A DNA stretch of 64,000 nucleotides from Buttiauxella brennerae ATCC 51605 (GTDB taxonomy: Bacteria; Pseudomonadota; Gammaproteobacteria; Enterobacterales; Enterobacteriaceae): positions 1 to 64,000 of the forward strand of contig NZ_LXER01000029.1 in the NCBI RefSeq assembly GCF_001654925.1, in the 5' to 3' direction. Below are positions 1 to 11,264 of this stretch, one piece after another (the first letter of the stretch is position 1; each line of letters begins with the position of its first letter). A model generated the notes under the pieces. That model made no database searches, was not told the origin of the DNA, and was given only the letters and a program-made list of their open reading frames with translations. A program made the translations under genes and the position numbers.

Positions 1-28
1 CTAACCGTTTTTTTCATTCTTCAACGCC

Positions 29-508
29 TTAACGACGTTCCAGAACTTCAAAACAGTAGCCGTGCGAGTTGAGCTCGTCGGCGTCGTGGAATTCGCTGAA
101 GGTAGACTGCCATTCATCCGGATCGTAATCCGGGAAGTGCGTGTCCCCTTCCACTTCCGCATCAATATGCGTCAGATACAGGCGCTGTGCTTTCGGCAGG
201 AACTGTTCGTAAACACGCCCCCCGCCAATCACCATAATCTCTTCCGCATCGCCACAGGCTTTAATGGCATCTTCTACAGATGAAACCCACTCAACGCGGT
301 CATCGGTGCCAGGCTTGCTGCTAATAACGATATTCTTGCGACCCGGAAGAGGACGACCAATCGATTCCCAGGTCAAACGCCCCATGACGACAGGTTTATT
401 GAGCGTAGTACGTTTAAACCATGCCAGATCGGCAGGGATATCCCAGGGCATGGCGTTTTCCATGCCAATTACACGATCTACCGCTAATGCAGCAATCAGA
501 CTGATCAT
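29..508 (-). CDS. folA: Dihydrofolate reductase
   Basis: Reduces dihydrofolate to tetrahydrofolate with NADPH in the cytoplasm and is the target of trimethoprim. The 159-residue product has the usual length of the chromosomal enterobacterial enzyme. It shows the N-terminal [11 protein letters not shown] strand, the Met20-loop residues M20 and W22, the catalytic acid D27 in PADLAWFK, and the nucleotide-binding MVIGGG segment near residue 93. The ATG start has no competing upstream start. It is transcribed alone from a promoter at 544-572. In E. coli kefC lies directly upstream of folA; here a LysE-type gene has been added between them. The 28 bases before the stop codon hold nothing I can name. 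Confidence 0.98.
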   Translation of the reverse strand: MISLIAALAVDRVIGMENAMPWDIPADLAWFKRTTLNKPVVMGRLTWESIGRPLPGRKNIVISSKPGTDDRVEWVSSVEDAIKACGDAEEIMVIGGGRVYEQFLPKAQRLYLTHIDAEVEGDTHFPDYDPDEWQSTFSEFHDADELNSHGYCFEVLERR

Positions 509-543
509 TCTATTAACCCAAGGGTGGTGAAAAAATTGCCGCC

Positions 544-572
544 ACTATACGGAAAGCGCATTCTTTCGTCGA
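544..572 (-). promoter_or_regulatory. Probable folA promoter
   Basis: On the minus strand, TCGACG (567-572) and TATAGT (544-549) are 17 bp apart and lie about 36 bp upstream of the folA ATG. That is the position of the folA promoter in E. coli. Called from motif and spacing only. Confidence 0.6.
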
Positions 573-790
573 CTGTCCGCAAGCCTGTCCGTAAGAATTT
601 TTTTATTCTGCGACTGTAAACCTGTAACGCATTGCTTCCTGATACTGCTGGAACAATGAGTTAGCTTAAAATTGCCAGAAGGAACGTAAAAAATTCTTAA
701 CTGTGGAAGACCATCCACTATAAGTTTACGTGATAGCTGCGTTATAGTTGTCGCAGTTCACACTTTTCCTCTATTTTGCCGGATAAAACC

Positions 791-1405
791 ATGCTGGAAA
801 CCACGCTTTTTGTCGCCACCATTGCCACTCTGGGGATGCTTTCCCCTGGGCCTGATTTCTTTCTGGTCATTAAGAATGCCGCCCGCTATTCACGCACTGC
901 GGCAATGATGACTTCGCTGGGGGTTATCAGCGGCGTGGCAACACACATGACTTATTGTGTGGCGGGTTTAGCCGTGCTCATCACCACCACTCCCTGGTTA
1001 TTCGACCTGTTGAAATATGCCGGCGCCGCATACCTGATTTGGGTTGGCTTGCAGGCGTTATTCGCACGCGGCAGCAGTAAGATGGATGTCAGCAACGTTG
1101 AGCGCCAGCAAACGACGCTCAAGAAAGCGTTTTTACAGGGCTATTTGTGCAACCTGTTAAATCCAAAAGCGACGCTGTTCTTCCTTTCGGTTTTCACTCA
1201 GGTATTGAGCGTGAACTCAGGCACCATGGAAAAACTGTGGTACGCCGGTGTCATTCTGATGCTGTCCGTGGTCTGGTGGCCGCTGTTGGTCGTGTTAATC
1301 CAAAGCGAACCCGTTCGCCGCGGCCTTGCTAAAGCACAGAAGATTGTCGATAAGCTGCTCGGTGGAATGCTGATTGCGCTGGGGATTAAAGTCGCGTTGA
1401 GTTGA
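791..1405 (+). CDS. LysE/RhtB-family amino acid exporter
   Basis: A small inner-membrane efflux protein of the LysE/RhtB (threonine/homoserine exporter) family, about 204 residues with roughly six hydrophobic segments. The family signature SPGPDFFLVIKNA lies near the N terminus and NLLNPKATLFFLSV in the middle; both are typical of RhtC-like exporters. I chose the ATG at 791 because it begins the family's usual N terminus; an in-frame TTG at 776 would add five residues. The substrate cannot be read from sequence, and threonine, homoserine or another amino acid are all possible. It is a single gene between folA and kefC, opposite in direction to both, and ends in a strong terminator. E. coli lacks a gene here. 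Confidence 0.88.
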   Translation: MLETTLFVATIATLGMLSPGPDFFLVIKNAARYSRTAAMMTSLGVISGVATHMTYCVAGLAVLITTTPWLFDLLKYAGAAYLIWVGLQALFARGSSKMDVSNVERQQTTLKKAFLQGYLCNLLNPKATLFFLSVFTQVLSVNSGTMEKLWYAGVILMLSVVWWPLLVVLIQSEPVRRGLAKAQKIVDKLLGGMLIALGIKVALS

Positions 1406-1428
1406 CTTTTACTCGAACCAATAGATTT

Positions 1429-1456
1429 AAAAAGCTCCCAAATTCGGGAGCTTTTT
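1429..1456 (+). terminator. Bidirectional rho-independent terminator
   Basis: An 11-bp perfect stem, AAAAAGCTCCC against GGGAGCTTTTT, with a 6-base loop. It sits between the ends of the convergent LysE-type gene and kefC and has A/T tracts suited to both directions. Confidence 0.88.
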
Positions 1457-1458
1457 AG

Positions 1459-3315
1459 TTATTCCGGTTTCACTGGCGGCTCATCTGCCAGCTTCCCTGA
1501 ATGAAGCCCTTCTTCCGTCCCCTGCCAACCATGACGTTGAATCACGTTGAGGTGCGCACGGTCTTCGTTAATCACCTCAGTTAGCATGGCACTGGTGCGT
1601 TTAAGCACATCGGCACGCGCCGACCAGTCGGCTGCTGGCACCATTTCTTCGACCATCTGCATATTGAAACGTCGGAAGTGATCAGCTCGTTCACGCGCCT
1701 CATAGCTGCCAACACCCAGCCCTTCAAGAGCCCGACGCCCCACTTTCAACGCCCCTTCAAATGTTTCACGCTCGGGTTGATCAACACCCAACTGGCGCAG
1801 GCGAATGAAGTGGTCAAGATCGCGTGCTCGCGCAATCACTTTCAGATGCGGGAAATGCTCCTGTACCAGCTCCGCCAGCTGCATACTGGCATCAGGATCA
1901 TCAATGGCATTGATCAGCACTTCAGCTTTTGCCGCCCCGGCTGATTCCAGTAAATCCACGCGCGTTGCATCGCCATAAAAAACTTTGGTGCCAAACTTAC
2001 GCAGCGTTTCTATGTGGTCCGGGTCGTGGTCGAGAACCACCATTTTCACACCGCTGGTGAGCAACAAACGCCCGGCGATTTGCCCAAAGCGCCCGAAGCC
2101 TGCAATGATGACCCGTGGTTGTTCTTCGTCGATTTCATCCGCTTCCCGAGCCTGCTCTTTACCTGATTTTTCCAGATGGTTTAGCAACACCAGCAACAAA
2201 GGTGTTGCCGCCATCGATAGCGCAACGGCAAGCGTAAGCGATTTCGCCCAGCTGTCGTCCAGCACCTGTGCCATTTTGGCGGTACCAAAAATCACGAAAG
2301 CGAATTCACTGCCCTGCCCCAACAAAACAGCAAACCAGCGCCGTTGCTTACGGGGTACGTTAAGCGGTTTTGCTACTATCCACAGCGTAATGATTTTTAT
2401 CGCCAGGAAACCGAACAGCAGTGCGATGATACGCAACGGGTTTTCCTGTAGCGTCCCAAAGTCTATCGACATCCCCACGCCGATGAAAAACAGCCCCAGC
2501 AGCAAACCTTTGAACGGTTCGATATCACTTTCCAGCGCATGGCGATATTCGGAACTGGCCAGTAACACGCCTGCCAGAAAGGCGCCCATCGCCATTGAAA
2601 GCCCGGCCTCTTCCAGCAACAGACCAAAACCAAACACCATAAATAATGCCATGGCGCTGAAGACTTCACGCAGACCCGAACGTGCGACAAAACGCAGCAC
2701 CGGGCGTGTGACGTAACGGCCTAACAACACGACAATCGCCAGAGCCCCCACCACTTTGAGTGCCGAAATCGAAAATGCCGCGAAGGTTGTGGTCGCGCCA
2801 CTGCTCGCCAATAACGGAATCATCGCCACCAGAGGAATTGCTGCGATATCCTGGAATAGCAGCACGGCGAATGCACTGCGCCCCATTTGCGAAACCGTCA
2901 GGTTACGCTCGTTCATGGCTTGCATAGCGATGGCGGTAGAAGAAAGCGCCAGCGTCAGGCCGATTAAAACCGCCACCTGCCAACGCAGTCCTAAGAACAT
3001 GCAGAACAAACCGAGCAGCAACCCACACGCCACCATTTGTAGCGCGCCACCGCCAAACACCGAGGCGCGTAGCGTCCACAGGCGTCGGGGGTCAAGCTCC
3101 AGACCAATGACGAACAGCATCAGCACCACGCCAATTTCGGCGAAGTGCAAAATAGTTTCTGCATCCGTCACCAGGCGAAGCCCCCAGGGGCCAATAATGC
3201 AGCCGGCAATCAGATAGCCCAGCACTGAACCGAGCCCCAGTCGCACCGCTATCGGCACAATTATCGCCGCAGCGCCAAGGTAAATCAGCACCTGCAACAT
3301 GCTGTGGCTATCCAT
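1459..3315 (-). CDS. kefC: Glutathione-regulated K+/H+ antiporter KefC
   Basis: An inner-membrane CPA2-type K+ efflux system gated by glutathione adducts that protects against electrophiles. The N-terminal 380 or so residues are a multi-span antiporter domain ([41 protein letters not shown]). A cytoplasmic RCK/TrkA-N domain follows with the nucleotide motif IAGFGRFGQ and the [10 protein letters not shown] stretch, then an acidic tail. The start at 3315 (MDSHSM, 618 residues) matches the E. coli N terminus; a longer in-frame reading to 3393 would add 26 residues lying inside kefF. The gene overlaps the end of kefF by 8 bases, so the two are probably translationally coupled. Confidence 0.97.
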   Translation of the reverse strand: MDSHSMLQVLIYLGAAAIIVPIAVRLGLGSVLGYLIAGCIIGPWGLRLVTDAETILHFAEIGVVLMLFVIGLELDPRRLWTLRASVFGGGALQMVACGLLLGLFCMFLGLRWQVAVLIGLTLALSSTAIAMQAMNERNLTVSQMGRSAFAVLLFQDIAAIPLVAMIPLLASSGATTTFAAFSISALKVVGALAIVVLLGRYVTRPVLRFVARSGLREVFSAMALFMVFGFGLLLEEAGLSMAMGAFLAGVLLASSEYRHALESDIEPFKGLLLGLFFIGVGMSIDFGTLQENPLRIIALLFGFLAIKIITLWIVAKPLNVPRKQRRWFAVLLGQGSEFAFVIFGTAKMAQVLDDSWAKSLTLAVALSMAATPLLLVLLNHLEKSGKEQAREADEIDEEQPRVIIAGFGRFGQIAGRLLLTSGVKMVVLDHDPDHIETLRKFGTKVFYGDATRVDLLESAGAAKAEVLINAIDDPDASMQLAELVQEHFPHLKVIARARDLDHFIRLRQLGVDQPERETFEGALKVGRRALEGLGVGSYEARERADHFRRFNMQMVEEMVPAADWSARADVLKRTSAMLTEVINEDRAHLNVIQRHGWQGTEEGLHSGKLADEPPVKPE

Positions 3316-3838
3316 TGTTTGTCTCCTGCCAGTCGAGCAAGCGTTGTTTATACATTTCAGCTTCAACCTCGAGGGTATTTTCATCGCAGACAAACGTGAA
3401 ATGGATGGTGAAGTGCGGTAGCCAGTTCATGCCGCAGTAAAGTGCTGTCGCTTGTAACGGCTGCCCGAGCACATCAAAACCGGGGTGGTCGCCCAGATCA
3501 AAGTGATGATCGCCGCCGCCGGTGGTCACTGCCCACATCACTTGCTTACCACGCAGCGCGGTTCCACCGTGACCATAAGCCCAACCGTGAGAAAGCACTT
3601 TATCTATCCACAATTTCATAAGAGGGGGCGTGCTATACCACTGCATCGGATGCTGCCAGATAACCAAATCTGCGCGGCTTAATGCTTCCTGCTCGGCGGC
3701 AATATCAATGTTGAAATCGGGGTATAACCCATAGAGGGAACGCACTTCTACATCGGGCAAAAGCGAGGCTTGCTCGAGCATTTTTCGGTTTGCGTGAGAG
3801 TGTTGCGGGTAAGGATGTGCATAAATAATCAAAATCAT
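3308..3838 (-). CDS. kefF: KefC ancillary quinone oxidoreductase KefF
   Basis: A 176-residue flavodoxin-fold, FMN-binding NAD(P)H:quinone oxidoreductase that binds KefC at the membrane and is needed for full antiport activity. Recognisable parts are [17 protein letters not shown] at the N terminus, the [19 protein letters not shown] segment and the TTGGG loop near residue 110, all as in E. coli KefF. It is the first gene of a kefF-kefC pair, with an 8-base overlap into kefC and a GAGAAC-type ribosome site before its ATG. Confidence 0.97.
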   Translation of the reverse strand: MILIIYAHPYPQHSHANRKMLEQASLLPDVEVRSLYGLYPDFNIDIAAEQEALSRADLVIWQHPMQWYSTPPLMKLWIDKVLSHGWAYGHGGTALRGKQVMWAVTTGGGDHHFDLGDHPGFDVLGQPLQATALYCGMNWLPHFTIHFTFVCDENTLEVEAEMYKQRLLDWQETNNG

Positions 3839-3967
3839 GTCGTTCTCTTGAACCGTGAGCTCTGCGTGTAAGCATAAGCCATTGTAAAAGAAAACGACAC
3901 GTCACAATCCGGGCTAATCCACTGCGCACTCAGGCTGGCGGTGCGTTTTGGTTTGCAGCGCTCGCGA

Positions 3968-4201
3968 TTAGTTTTTTAGTTCATTCATTGATTTCACCTG
4001 ATCGCGGTTAATCTGCTCGGTCTTGCCTGTCTCTGCATTTTTATACGATACCATCCCGGTATCATCATCAACCTGTGGTTTGCCATCGGTCACGATAGTA
4101 TTACCGTCAGTGGTTTTGACGGTCTGGTCAGATGAACACCCACTAACAAAGAGCAGCGCCAGAGCAGTCACAGATGTAGCAATCAGTTGTTTATTTCGCA
4201 T
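3968..4201 (-). CDS. Small YgdI/YgdR-like lipoprotein (DUF903)
   Basis: A 77-residue precursor with a lysine-bearing N terminus, a hydrophobic core and a lipobox LFVSGC with C22 as the expected lipidation site. Ser at +2 points to the outer membrane. The mature part contains the DUF903-type beta-strand pattern (TDGNTIVTDGKPQVDDDTGMVSYK followed by QINRDQVKSM), as in YgdI/YgdR-type proteins whose function is not established. It is a single gene between kefF and carB, on the same strand as both and separated from each by over 100 bp. It is not at this position in E. coli. Confidence 0.85.
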   Translation of the reverse strand: MRNKQLIATSVTALALLFVSGCSSDQTVKTTDGNTIVTDGKPQVDDDTGMVSYKNAETGKTEQINRDQVKSMNELKN

Positions 4202-4312
4202 GGTGTTTTCCCCGCTTAACAGTCAGTTTCATTCAATTGAAATTCAACTTTAGACTAACTAACTGAAGAGATAAGAAAAACCAGAACACTCTGAAGAATA
4301 AAGCGAGGGGAG

Positions 4313-4344
4313 AATGTCTGGCTGCGAAACCGCAGCCAGACATT
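4313..4344 (-). terminator. Probable carAB terminator hairpin
   Basis: A 14-bp perfect stem (AATGTCTGGCTGCG and its complement) with a four-base loop, starting 9 bases after the carB stop. The downstream T-run is poor (TCTCCCC), so it may work as a weak terminator or as a 3' end-stabilising hairpin. Confidence 0.6.
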
Positions 4345-4353
4345 TTGCGGCAA

Positions 4354-7300
4354 TTACTTAGTAATTTGCGCGTGCATTTCCTGCACTGAAATGACTTTTT
4401 CTGTCGCGTCAGCGTTCAACGCCATCGCGGTGGCAAAGCCGCCGTTCAGCGTGGTGTCGTAATGCACTTTGTATTGCAGCGCGCTACGGCGAATGAGTTT
4501 GGAATCCTCAATCGCCTGGCGGCCCGCAGTGGTGTTGATGATGTAGGTGTATTCGCCATTCTTGATACGATCCTGAATGTGCGGACGACCTTCATGCACC
4601 TTGTTCACCAGACGTGGGTTAATGCCTGCTTCGCCCAACACAACCGCAGTGCCGTGAGTTGCATCCAGTTCAAAGCCCTGTTTCAGCAATTTAGCCGCCA
4701 GGTCTACCACACGTTTTTTGTCGCCTTCGCGAACAGAAAGCAATGCGCGGCCCGGTTTACGCATAGTGGACTGGCTACCCAGCATCGCTTTAGAGAACGC
4801 TTCAGCGAAGGTGCGGCCCACACCCATGACTTCACCGGTTGAGCGCATTTCTGGCCCTAACAGTGGGTCAACGCCCGGGAATTTGTTGAACGGCAGCACC
4901 ACTTCTTTCACGGAGTAGTAAGGCGGGATGATTTCTTTGGTCATGCCCTGTTGTGCCAGCGTTTGACCAACCATCACACGCGCCGCCACTTTCGCCAGTG
5001 CCATGCCGGTCGCTTTCGAGACAAACGGTACGGTACGCGCAGCACGCGGGTTCACTTCAATCAGGTAGACTTCGTTATCTTTCACCGCAAACTGCACGTT
5101 CATCAAACCGCGAACTTGCAGCTCGAAAGCCAGTTTCTGCACCTGTTGGCGCATCACGTCCTGGATTTCCTGGCTCAGTGTGTAAGCTGGCAGTGAACAT
5201 GCGGAGTCACCGGAGTGAACGCCAGCCTGTTCGATGTGTTCCATGATGCCACCAATCAGCACGGCTTCACCGTCGCAGATGGCATCAACATCAACTTCTA
5301 CCGCATCGTCGAGGAAGCGGTCGAGCAGCACTGGCGCATCGTTCGATACACTGACAGCAGTCTGGAAGTAACGGCGTAAATCCACTTCGTCATACACGAT
5401 TTCCATCGCACGGCCACCCAGAACGTAGGATGGACGAACAACCAGCGGGTAACCAATGTGTGCCGCTTTTTCTACGGCCATTTCGATGGCGGTCACGGTG
5501 GCGTTGGCAGGTTGCTTCAGCTTGAGGCGGTCAACTGCGTGCTGGAAACGCTCACGGTCTTCTGCACGGTCGATGGCATCCGGGCTGGTGCCGATAATCG
5601 GAACGCCTGCGGCTTCCAGTTCACGCGCCAGTTTCAGCGGAGTCTGGCCGCCGTACTGCACGATTACGCCTTTTGGTTTCTCAACACGGACAATTTCCAG
5701 CACGTCTTCGAGGGTTACTGGTTCGAAGTACAGGCGGTCAGATGTGTCGTAGTCGGTAGAAACCGTTTCCGGGTTACAGTTAACCATGATGGTTTCGTAA
5801 CCATCTTCACGCAGCGCAAGGGATGCGTGAACGCAGCAGTAGTCAAACTCGATACCCTGGCCGATACGGTTCGGGCCGCCACCCAACACCATGATTTTGT
5901 CACGGTCGTTGTTCGGATTAGCTTCACACTCGTCTTCATAAGTGGAGTACATGTAGGCGGTATCTGTTGAGAACTCAGCCGCACAGGTATCAACACGCTT
6001 ATAAACCGGGTGTAATTGGTATTGCTCACGCAGTTTGCGGATTTCAGATTCGCGAACGCCAGCCAGTTTAGCCAGGCGCGCATCGGCAAAGCCTTTACGC
6101 TTGAGGAAGCGCAGGAAGTCGTGAGTCAGGCCAGTAATGCCAATCTCTTCGACTTTCTCTTCCAGGCGAACCAGCTCTTCAATCTGCACCAGGAACCAAC
6201 GGTCGATGTTGGTCAGGTTGAACACGCCATCAACAGACATGCCCGCGCGGAATGCATCAGCAACGTACCAGATACGCTCAGCGCCGGCATCTTTCAGCTC
6301 GCGGCGGATTTTGGTCAGCGCTTCCGGGTCATCCAGATTCACTTTCGGGTCAAAACCGGTCGCGCCCACTTCCAGGCCACGCAATGCTTTTTGCAGTGAT
6401 TCCTGTTGCGTGCGGCCAATCGCCATCACTTCGCCCACAGATTTCATCTGGGTAGTCAGACGGTCATTGGCACCGACGAATTTTTCGAAGTTGAAGCGAG
6501 GAATTTTCGTCACAACGTAGTCGATGGACGGTTCGAACGATGCCGGGGTTTTGCCACCGGTGATATCGTTCATCAGCTCATCGAGGGTGTAACCCACCGC
6601 CAGTTTTGCTGCCACTTTCGCAATCGGGAAACCGGTCGCTTTAGAAGCCAGAGCTGAAGAGCGCGACACGCGCGGGTTCATCTCGATAACAATCAGACGG
6701 CCAGTTTTCGGGTTAACCGAGAACTGCACGTTAGAACCGCCCGTTTCCACGCCGATTTCACGCAGCACCGCCATCGAGGCGTTACGCATGATTTGGTATT
6801 CTTTGTCGGTCAGCGTTTGCGCTGGCGCCACGGTGATGGAGTCACCGGTGTGAATACCCATTGGGTCAAGGTTTTCGATAGAGCACACGATGATGCAGTT
6901 GTCGTTTTTATCACGCACAACTTCCATTTCGTACTCTTTCCAGCCAATCAGGGATTCGTCAATCAGCAGCTCTTTGGTTGGCGAAAGATCCAGACCACGC
7001 TCGCAGATTTCTTCGAATTCTTCACGGTTGTAAGCGATACCGCCGCCGCTGCCACCCATGGTGAATGAAGGGCGGATGATGCACGGATAACCCACATCAG
7101 CGGCAACAGCCAACGCTTCTTCCATGTTGTGAGCAATGCCAGAACGCGCAGTATCAAGGCCGATTTTTTTCATCGCCACGTCGAAACGGCGGCGATCTTC
7201 AGCTTTATCAATTGCATCAGCGGTAGCACCAATCATGGTGACGCCAAATTCTGCGAGAACACCTTCGCGCTCGAGTTCCAGCGCACAGTTCAGCGCAGTC

Positions 7301-7578
7301 TGGCCGCCCATGGTTGGCAGAACAGCGTCCGGGCGCTCTTTCTCAATGATTTTGCGCACCACTTCCCAGTGAATCGGCTCGATGTAAGTCGCATCGGCCA
7401 TTTCCGGGTCGGTCATAATGGTTGCCGGGTTGGAGTTCACCAAAATGACACGGTAACCCTCTTCACGCAGCGCTTTACACGCCTGAGCACCGGAGTAGTC
7501 GAACTCACACGCTTGGCCGATAACAATTGGGCCTGCGCCGAGGATCAGGATGCTTTTTATATCTGTACGTTTTGGCAT
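4354..7578 (-). CDS. carB: Carbamoyl phosphate synthase large subunit
   Basis: A 1074-residue subunit that makes carbamoyl phosphate from bicarbonate, ATP and ammonia channelled from CarA, for both arginine and pyrimidine synthesis. It has the duplicated architecture expected: two halves, each with a pre-ATP-grasp domain ([19 protein letters not shown] near residue 12; [17 protein letters not shown] near residue 560) and an ATP-grasp domain. An oligomerisation region lies between them, and a C-terminal MGS-like allosteric domain ends in QEMHAQITK. It is the second gene of the carAB operon, 18 bases after carA. No anomalies seen. Confidence 0.98.
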   Translation of the reverse strand: MPKRTDIKSILILGAGPIVIGQACEFDYSGAQACKALREEGYRVILVNSNPATIMTDPEMADATYIEPIHWEVVRKIIEKERPDAVLPTMGGQTALNCALELEREGVLAEFGVTMIGATADAIDKAEDRRRFDVAMKKIGLDTARSGIAHNMEEALAVAADVGYPCIIRPSFTMGGSGGGIAYNREEFEEICERGLDLSPTKELLIDESLIGWKEYEMEVVRDKNDNCIIVCSIENLDPMGIHTGDSITVAPAQTLTDKEYQIMRNASMAVLREIGVETGGSNVQFSVNPKTGRLIVIEMNPRVSRSSALASKATGFPIAKVAAKLAVGYTLDELMNDITGGKTPASFEPSIDYVVTKIPRFNFEKFVGANDRLTTQMKSVGEVMAIGRTQQESLQKALRGLEVGATGFDPKVNLDDPEALTKIRRELKDAGAERIWYVADAFRAGMSVDGVFNLTNIDRWFLVQIEELVRLEEKVEEIGITGLTHDFLRFLKRKGFADARLAKLAGVRESEIRKLREQYQLHPVYKRVDTCAAEFSTDTAYMYSTYEDECEANPNNDRDKIMVLGGGPNRIGQGIEFDYCCVHASLALREDGYETIMVNCNPETVSTDYDTSDRLYFEPVTLEDVLEIVRVEKPKGVIVQYGGQTPLKLARELEAAGVPIIGTSPDAIDRAEDRERFQHAVDRLKLKQPANATVTAIEMAVEKAAHIGYPLVVRPSYVLGGRAMEIVYDEVDLRRYFQTAVSVSNDAPVLLDRFLDDAVEVDVDAICDGEAVLIGGIMEHIEQAGVHSGDSACSLPAYTLSQEIQDVMRQQVQKLAFELQVRGLMNVQFAVKDNEVYLIEVNPRAARTVPFVSKATGMALAKVAARVMVGQTLAQQGMTKEIIPPYYSVKEVVLPFNKFPGVDPLLGPEMRSTGEVMGVGRTFAEAFSKAMLGSQSTMRKPGRALLSVREGDKKRVVDLAAKLLKQGFELDATHGTAVVLGEAGINPRLVNKVHEGRPHIQDRIKNGEYTYIINTTAGRQAIEDSKLIRRSALQYKVHYDTTLNGGFATAMALNADATEKVISVQEMHAQITK

Positions 7579-7596
7579 TTTCTTAGCTCCTGATAC

Positions 7597-8757
7597 TTAC
7601 TTGCTGGTAAAAGTGGCGGTATAACGGTATTGCTTAATCAATTCGATAAAGTGGTCAAACAGCGGCGCCGCATCGTGTGGGCCAGGGCTTGCTTCTGGGT
7701 GCCCCTGGAAGCTGAATGCTGCTTTATCTGTGCGATGAATGCCTTGCAGCGTGCCATCGAACAGTGACTTATGGGTCACACGGAGGTTCGCAGGAAGTGT
7801 TGATTCTTCTACTGCAAAACCATGGTTCTGAGCAGTAATCATTACGCAGTCGCGATCCAAATCTTTCACCGGGTGGTTGCCACCGTGGTGACCAAACTTC
7901 ATCTTCACAGTTTTTGCACCGCTTGCCAGAGCCAGCAACTGGTGGCCCAGACAGATACCGAATACCGGCACGTCTGTTTCCAGGAAGGATTTTATTGCAC
8001 TGATAGCGTAGTCGCATGGCGCCGGGTCACCAGGGCCGTTAGAAAGGAAGATGCCGTCTGGATTCATCTTCAGCACTTCTTCTGCTGGTGTTTGTGCCGG
8101 TACAACAGTCAGGCGGCAACCGCGGTCAACCAACATACGCAGAATGTTGCGCTTCACGCCGTAATCGTAAGCCACGACATGGAATGGTAAATCTTCTTCT
8201 TTAGCCGCTTCTGGCAACTCGCCTTCAAGCGTCCAGCTACCTTGCTGCCAGGCATAAGCTTCTTGCGTGGTCACTTCTTTCGCAAGGTCCATACCATTAA
8301 GGCCTGGGAAGGCTTTCGCTTTCTCAAGAGCCAGTGTGGCGTCCAGGTTATCACCGGCGATGATGCAGCCGTTCTGTGCACCTTTCTCGCGCAGAATTCG
8401 GGTCAGCTTACGGGTATCGATATCGGCAATCGCCACGATGTTATGGCGTTTGAGGTAAGAAGAAAGGTCTTCGGTATTGCGATAGTTGCTGGCAATCAGT
8501 GGTAGGTCACGGATGACGAGGCCTTGCGCATGTACCTGGGAGGATTCTTCGTCAGCAGCATTGGTGCCGACATTACCGATATGAGGATAAGTAAGAGTGA
8601 CAATCTGGCGGGAGTAGGAAGGATCAGTGAGGATTTCTTGATAACCGGTCATTGAGGTATTGAAAACGACTTCCCCAACAGCCTGACCCGATGCCCCAAT
8701 GGCCCGACCGTGGAATTGGGTTCCGTCTTCCAGAACCAACAGCGCTGACTTAATCAA
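7597..8757 (-). CDS. carA: Carbamoyl phosphate synthase small subunit (glutaminase)
   Basis: A class I glutamine amidotransferase subunit that releases ammonia for CarB. The N-terminal domain begins [15 protein letters not shown]. The C-terminal triad domain carries the nucleophile C269 in FGICLGHQ, with the [14 protein letters not shown] motif supplying the His and Glu. I take the TTG at 8757 as the start, as in E. coli: a GGAGG ribosome site (8763-8767) lies 5 bases before it. An ATG at 8784 would add nine residues but has no ribosome site. The protein is 386 residues. Expression is controlled by the region at 8758-9060. Confidence 0.97.
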   Translation of the reverse strand: MIKSALLVLEDGTQFHGRAIGASGQAVGEVVFNTSMTGYQEILTDPSYSRQIVTLTYPHIGNVGTNAADEESSQVHAQGLVIRDLPLIASNYRNTEDLSSYLKRHNIVAIADIDTRKLTRILREKGAQNGCIIAGDNLDATLALEKAKAFPGLNGMDLAKEVTTQEAYAWQQGSWTLEGELPEAAKEEDLPFHVVAYDYGVKRNILRMLVDRGCRLTVVPAQTPAEEVLKMNPDGIFLSNGPGDPAPCDYAISAIKSFLETDVPVFGICLGHQLLALASGAKTVKMKFGHHGGNHPVKDLDRDCVMITAQNHGFAVEESTLPANLRVTHKSLFDGTLQGIHRTDKAAFSFQGHPEASPGPHDAAPLFDHFIELIKQYRYTATFTSK

Positions 8758-8788
8758 AACGTCCTCCAGGGAATAAACAGTCAATTTA

Positions 8789-8825
8789 TTTGCATATTAA
8801 TTCAAAACCAATTCATGAATCAATG
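8789..8825 (-). promoter_or_regulatory. Tandem ARG boxes (ArgR sites) over carA P2
   Basis: Two adjacent AT-rich palindromes of the ArgR type. One reads TTTGAATTAATATGCA on the minus strand (8791-8806); the other is centred on ATTCATGAAT (8811-8820). They overlap the P2 elements, which fits arginine repression of this promoter as known in E. coli. Confidence 0.7.
8795..8823 (-). promoter_or_regulatory. carAB promoter P2 (arginine-regulated)
   Basis: Minus-strand TTGATT (8818-8823) and TTAATA (8795-8800) are 17 bp apart. The predicted start is near 8788, about 70 bp downstream of the P1 start. It is embedded in the ARG boxes, the same arrangement as in E. coli. Confidence 0.65.
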
Positions 8826-8853
8826 CAAAACAGCCTGTCATTTGGAATTTTGA

Positions 8854-8893
8854 CAAACGGCGGCATTCTAGTGAGAGGCCGGGCAAAAGTCTA
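8854..8893 (-). promoter_or_regulatory. carAB promoter P1 (pyrimidine-regulated)
   Basis: Minus-strand TAGACT (8888-8893), a 17-bp spacer and TAGAAT (8865-8870), with initiation expected at 8858 on GTTTG. In E. coli the GUUUG start of P1 permits UTP-dependent reiterative initiation, and the same initial sequence is present here. RutR and PurR sites lie upstream. Confidence 0.65.
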
Positions 8894-8981
8894 CCATAAG
8901 CGCAACTTTTTATGTGTTTTTTAGCTCTCTGATGAGAAAAAGAGGAATTGAGCGGTGAAATCAACAGCTAACTCATAACGC

Positions 8982-8993
8982 GTAATCGGTTGC
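8982..8993 (-). promoter_or_regulatory. Probable PurR site upstream of carA P1
   Basis: GTAATCGGTTGC matches the PurR core GCAAACGTTTGC at 9 of 12 positions. It is centred about 130 bp upstream of the P1 start, close to the position of the E. coli carAB pur box. Confidence 0.5.
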
Positions 8994-9036
8994 GGACCAG
9001 GATAACCCGTAACCTGACATGAAGGAGGGTAAAAAG

Positions 9037-9052
9037 TGGACCAAATGGTCAA
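9037..9052 (-). promoter_or_regulatory. RutR operator upstream of carA P1
   Basis: TGGACCAAATGGTCAA is a near-perfect copy of the RutR palindrome TTGACCANNTGGTCAA. It lies about 187 bp upstream of the P1 start. RutR, the uracil/thymine sensor, is known to bind this region of E. coli carAB. The rest of the 467-bp carA-dapB interval (about 8894-8980 and 9060-9140) shows no further site I can defend. Confidence 0.75.
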
Positions 9053-9141
9053 AATTAACCGCTGAACCATGAATAATAGAAGGTAATCTTATGATTACTG
9101 GAGTTTGAAGAAAAAAATTACAATAACCCCTTAAAAAAACA

Positions 9142-9172
9142 AAAATAAAAAAGGGCAATAAAATATTGCCCT
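9142..9172 (-). terminator. dapB rho-independent terminator
   Basis: On the minus strand, AGGGCAAT pairs with ATTGCCCT around a 5-base loop and is followed by TTTTTTATTTT. It lies about 50 bases after the dapB stop, a textbook intrinsic terminator. Confidence 0.92.
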
Positions 9173-9224
9173 GTCAATCAAACAATTATGATTGTAATAA
9201 CCACATCACGATGGGTAATAATGT

Positions 9225-10073
<849 letters not shown>

Positions 10074-10196
10074 TCAATGAAACTGTTCTCAGATTAACCA
10101 GCCCAGGTGAGGCCCGCCACTCGAAAACACCGATAATAAGAAATTTATGACAAAACGGCGGAATTATCAGTAAAAGCCATTAATGCCTTAAAATAA

Positions 10197-11264
10197 TTAT
10201 GGAATTGTCTGCGAATGATACAATTCTCTGCGTCGCCAGTTCACATCAGCCACCGAACTCCCTAACTCAATGGAGCCCTGGAGCAATAAATTAAACCGCG
10301 AGCTAATGTTGCGCGTTAAGCGACTTTGTAGAATACACACGGCTTCACTACCCAGTTCGCGGCACGGCTGAAAAGCGGCGGTTAACCCTAATGATTTTAT
10401 TTCATCCATTTCATGTGAGTAAGCGCAACTCATCACGGAGATATCTTCTGGAACCTGAAGCTGATGGGTTTTCAACTCACTGAGCACCGCGCGCGCAATG
10501 GCTCCCCCGCCACATAGAATGGCCGACGGCAGTTGTGCTAATGAACGCTGCTCAAGATATTTTTTAAAATTTGCCCGCGCTTCTGGCTCGCCGTAGCCTT
10601 TCGTCACCAGCAAATGTTCTGACTCATCAAAAACAAGGTGGTGATCCAGGCAGGCCCGTTTAAACCCTTCAAGACGCTGGATCATCGTTTCCCGGCGCAA
10701 ATCGGTAAATAGAAGTACCTGACGGTGGCCTTTTTCTAACAAATATTTTGCCGCGCTGTAACCAATGGCAGAATGGTCTGGCGAGACACAATCAAGCCGC
10801 ATCTTTTTATCTCTGGCATTAATGGTGACTACCGGTTTATTACTTTCTGCCGCCAGGCGATACAACGAATCATCATCAATACCAATGATTATTACGCCAT
10901 CAACATCTTCCTCATTAATGTGTTTCATAAATAAAGTTGTGTCTGCTTCGTTAATATCTAGCGCGCATTTTTTAACATGAATATCGTAATGTGAAACCTC
11001 CGAAATAATACCTTGAATCACCTCGTAATAATAATGGTCGCCATTAGGTGTAAAAGCAGCAGCCGGAGCACAGACTAATAATGAATTCATCAGCAAACGG
11101 CTAGCGGGTATGTCACGCAAAATGCCCATATAGCGAGCGTGGTAAAAAACTTTTTCTTTTGCCTGTGGGCTGACATTATTTTTACCTGCCAACACCCTTG
11201 ATACCGTGCTCGGCGAAAGCCCTGTCAGCACGGCTATCTCTTTGATTTTCAGCTTCCCCGTCAT
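10197..11264 (-). CDS. LacI-family repressor of the adjacent sugar operon
   Basis: A 355-residue LacI/GalR regulator. The N-terminal helix-turn-helix reads IKEIAVLTGLSPSTVSRVL (about residues 7-25), followed by a hinge and a periplasmic-binding-protein-like sensor domain (DGVIIIGID near residue 122, GHRQVLLFTD near residue 178, AILCGGGAIARAV near residue 245). The effector is unknown. It is divergent from a five-gene operon starting at 11477, with 212 bp between them, so it is very probably the local regulator. The stretch is lower in GC than the neighbouring core genes, consistent with acquired DNA. Confidence 0.9.
   Translation of the reverse strand: MTGKLKIKEIAVLTGLSPSTVSRVLAGKNNVSPQAKEKVFYHARYMGILRDIPASRLLMNSLLVCAPAAAFTPNGDHYYYEVIQGIISEVSHYDIHVKKCALDINEADTTLFMKHINEEDVDGVIIIGIDDDSLYRLAAESNKPVVTINARDKKMRLDCVSPDHSAIGYSAAKYLLEKGHRQVLLFTDLRRETMIQRLEGFKRACLDHHLVFDESEHLLVTKGYGEPEARANFKKYLEQRSLAQLPSAILCGGGAIARAVLSELKTHQLQVPEDISVMSCAYSHEMDEIKSLGLTAAFQPCRELGSEAVCILQSRLTRNISSRFNLLLQGSIELGSSVADVNWRRRELYHSQTIP

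Noticed and set aside
1985-2716. 243-codon plus-strand open frame opposite kefC
   Set aside because: Low-complexity Ser/Pro/Lys-rich shadow; kefC on the other strand is unambiguous.
9022-9062. GGAGG followed by GTG and a short frame within the carA control region
   Set aside because: Only about nine codons, and it coincides with the RutR palindrome, so the purine run is best read as part of the regulatory region or as chance.
8973-9158. 61-codon minus-strand frame in the carA-dapB gap
   Set aside because: It overlaps the PurR and RutR sites and the dapB terminator and has no homology I recognise.
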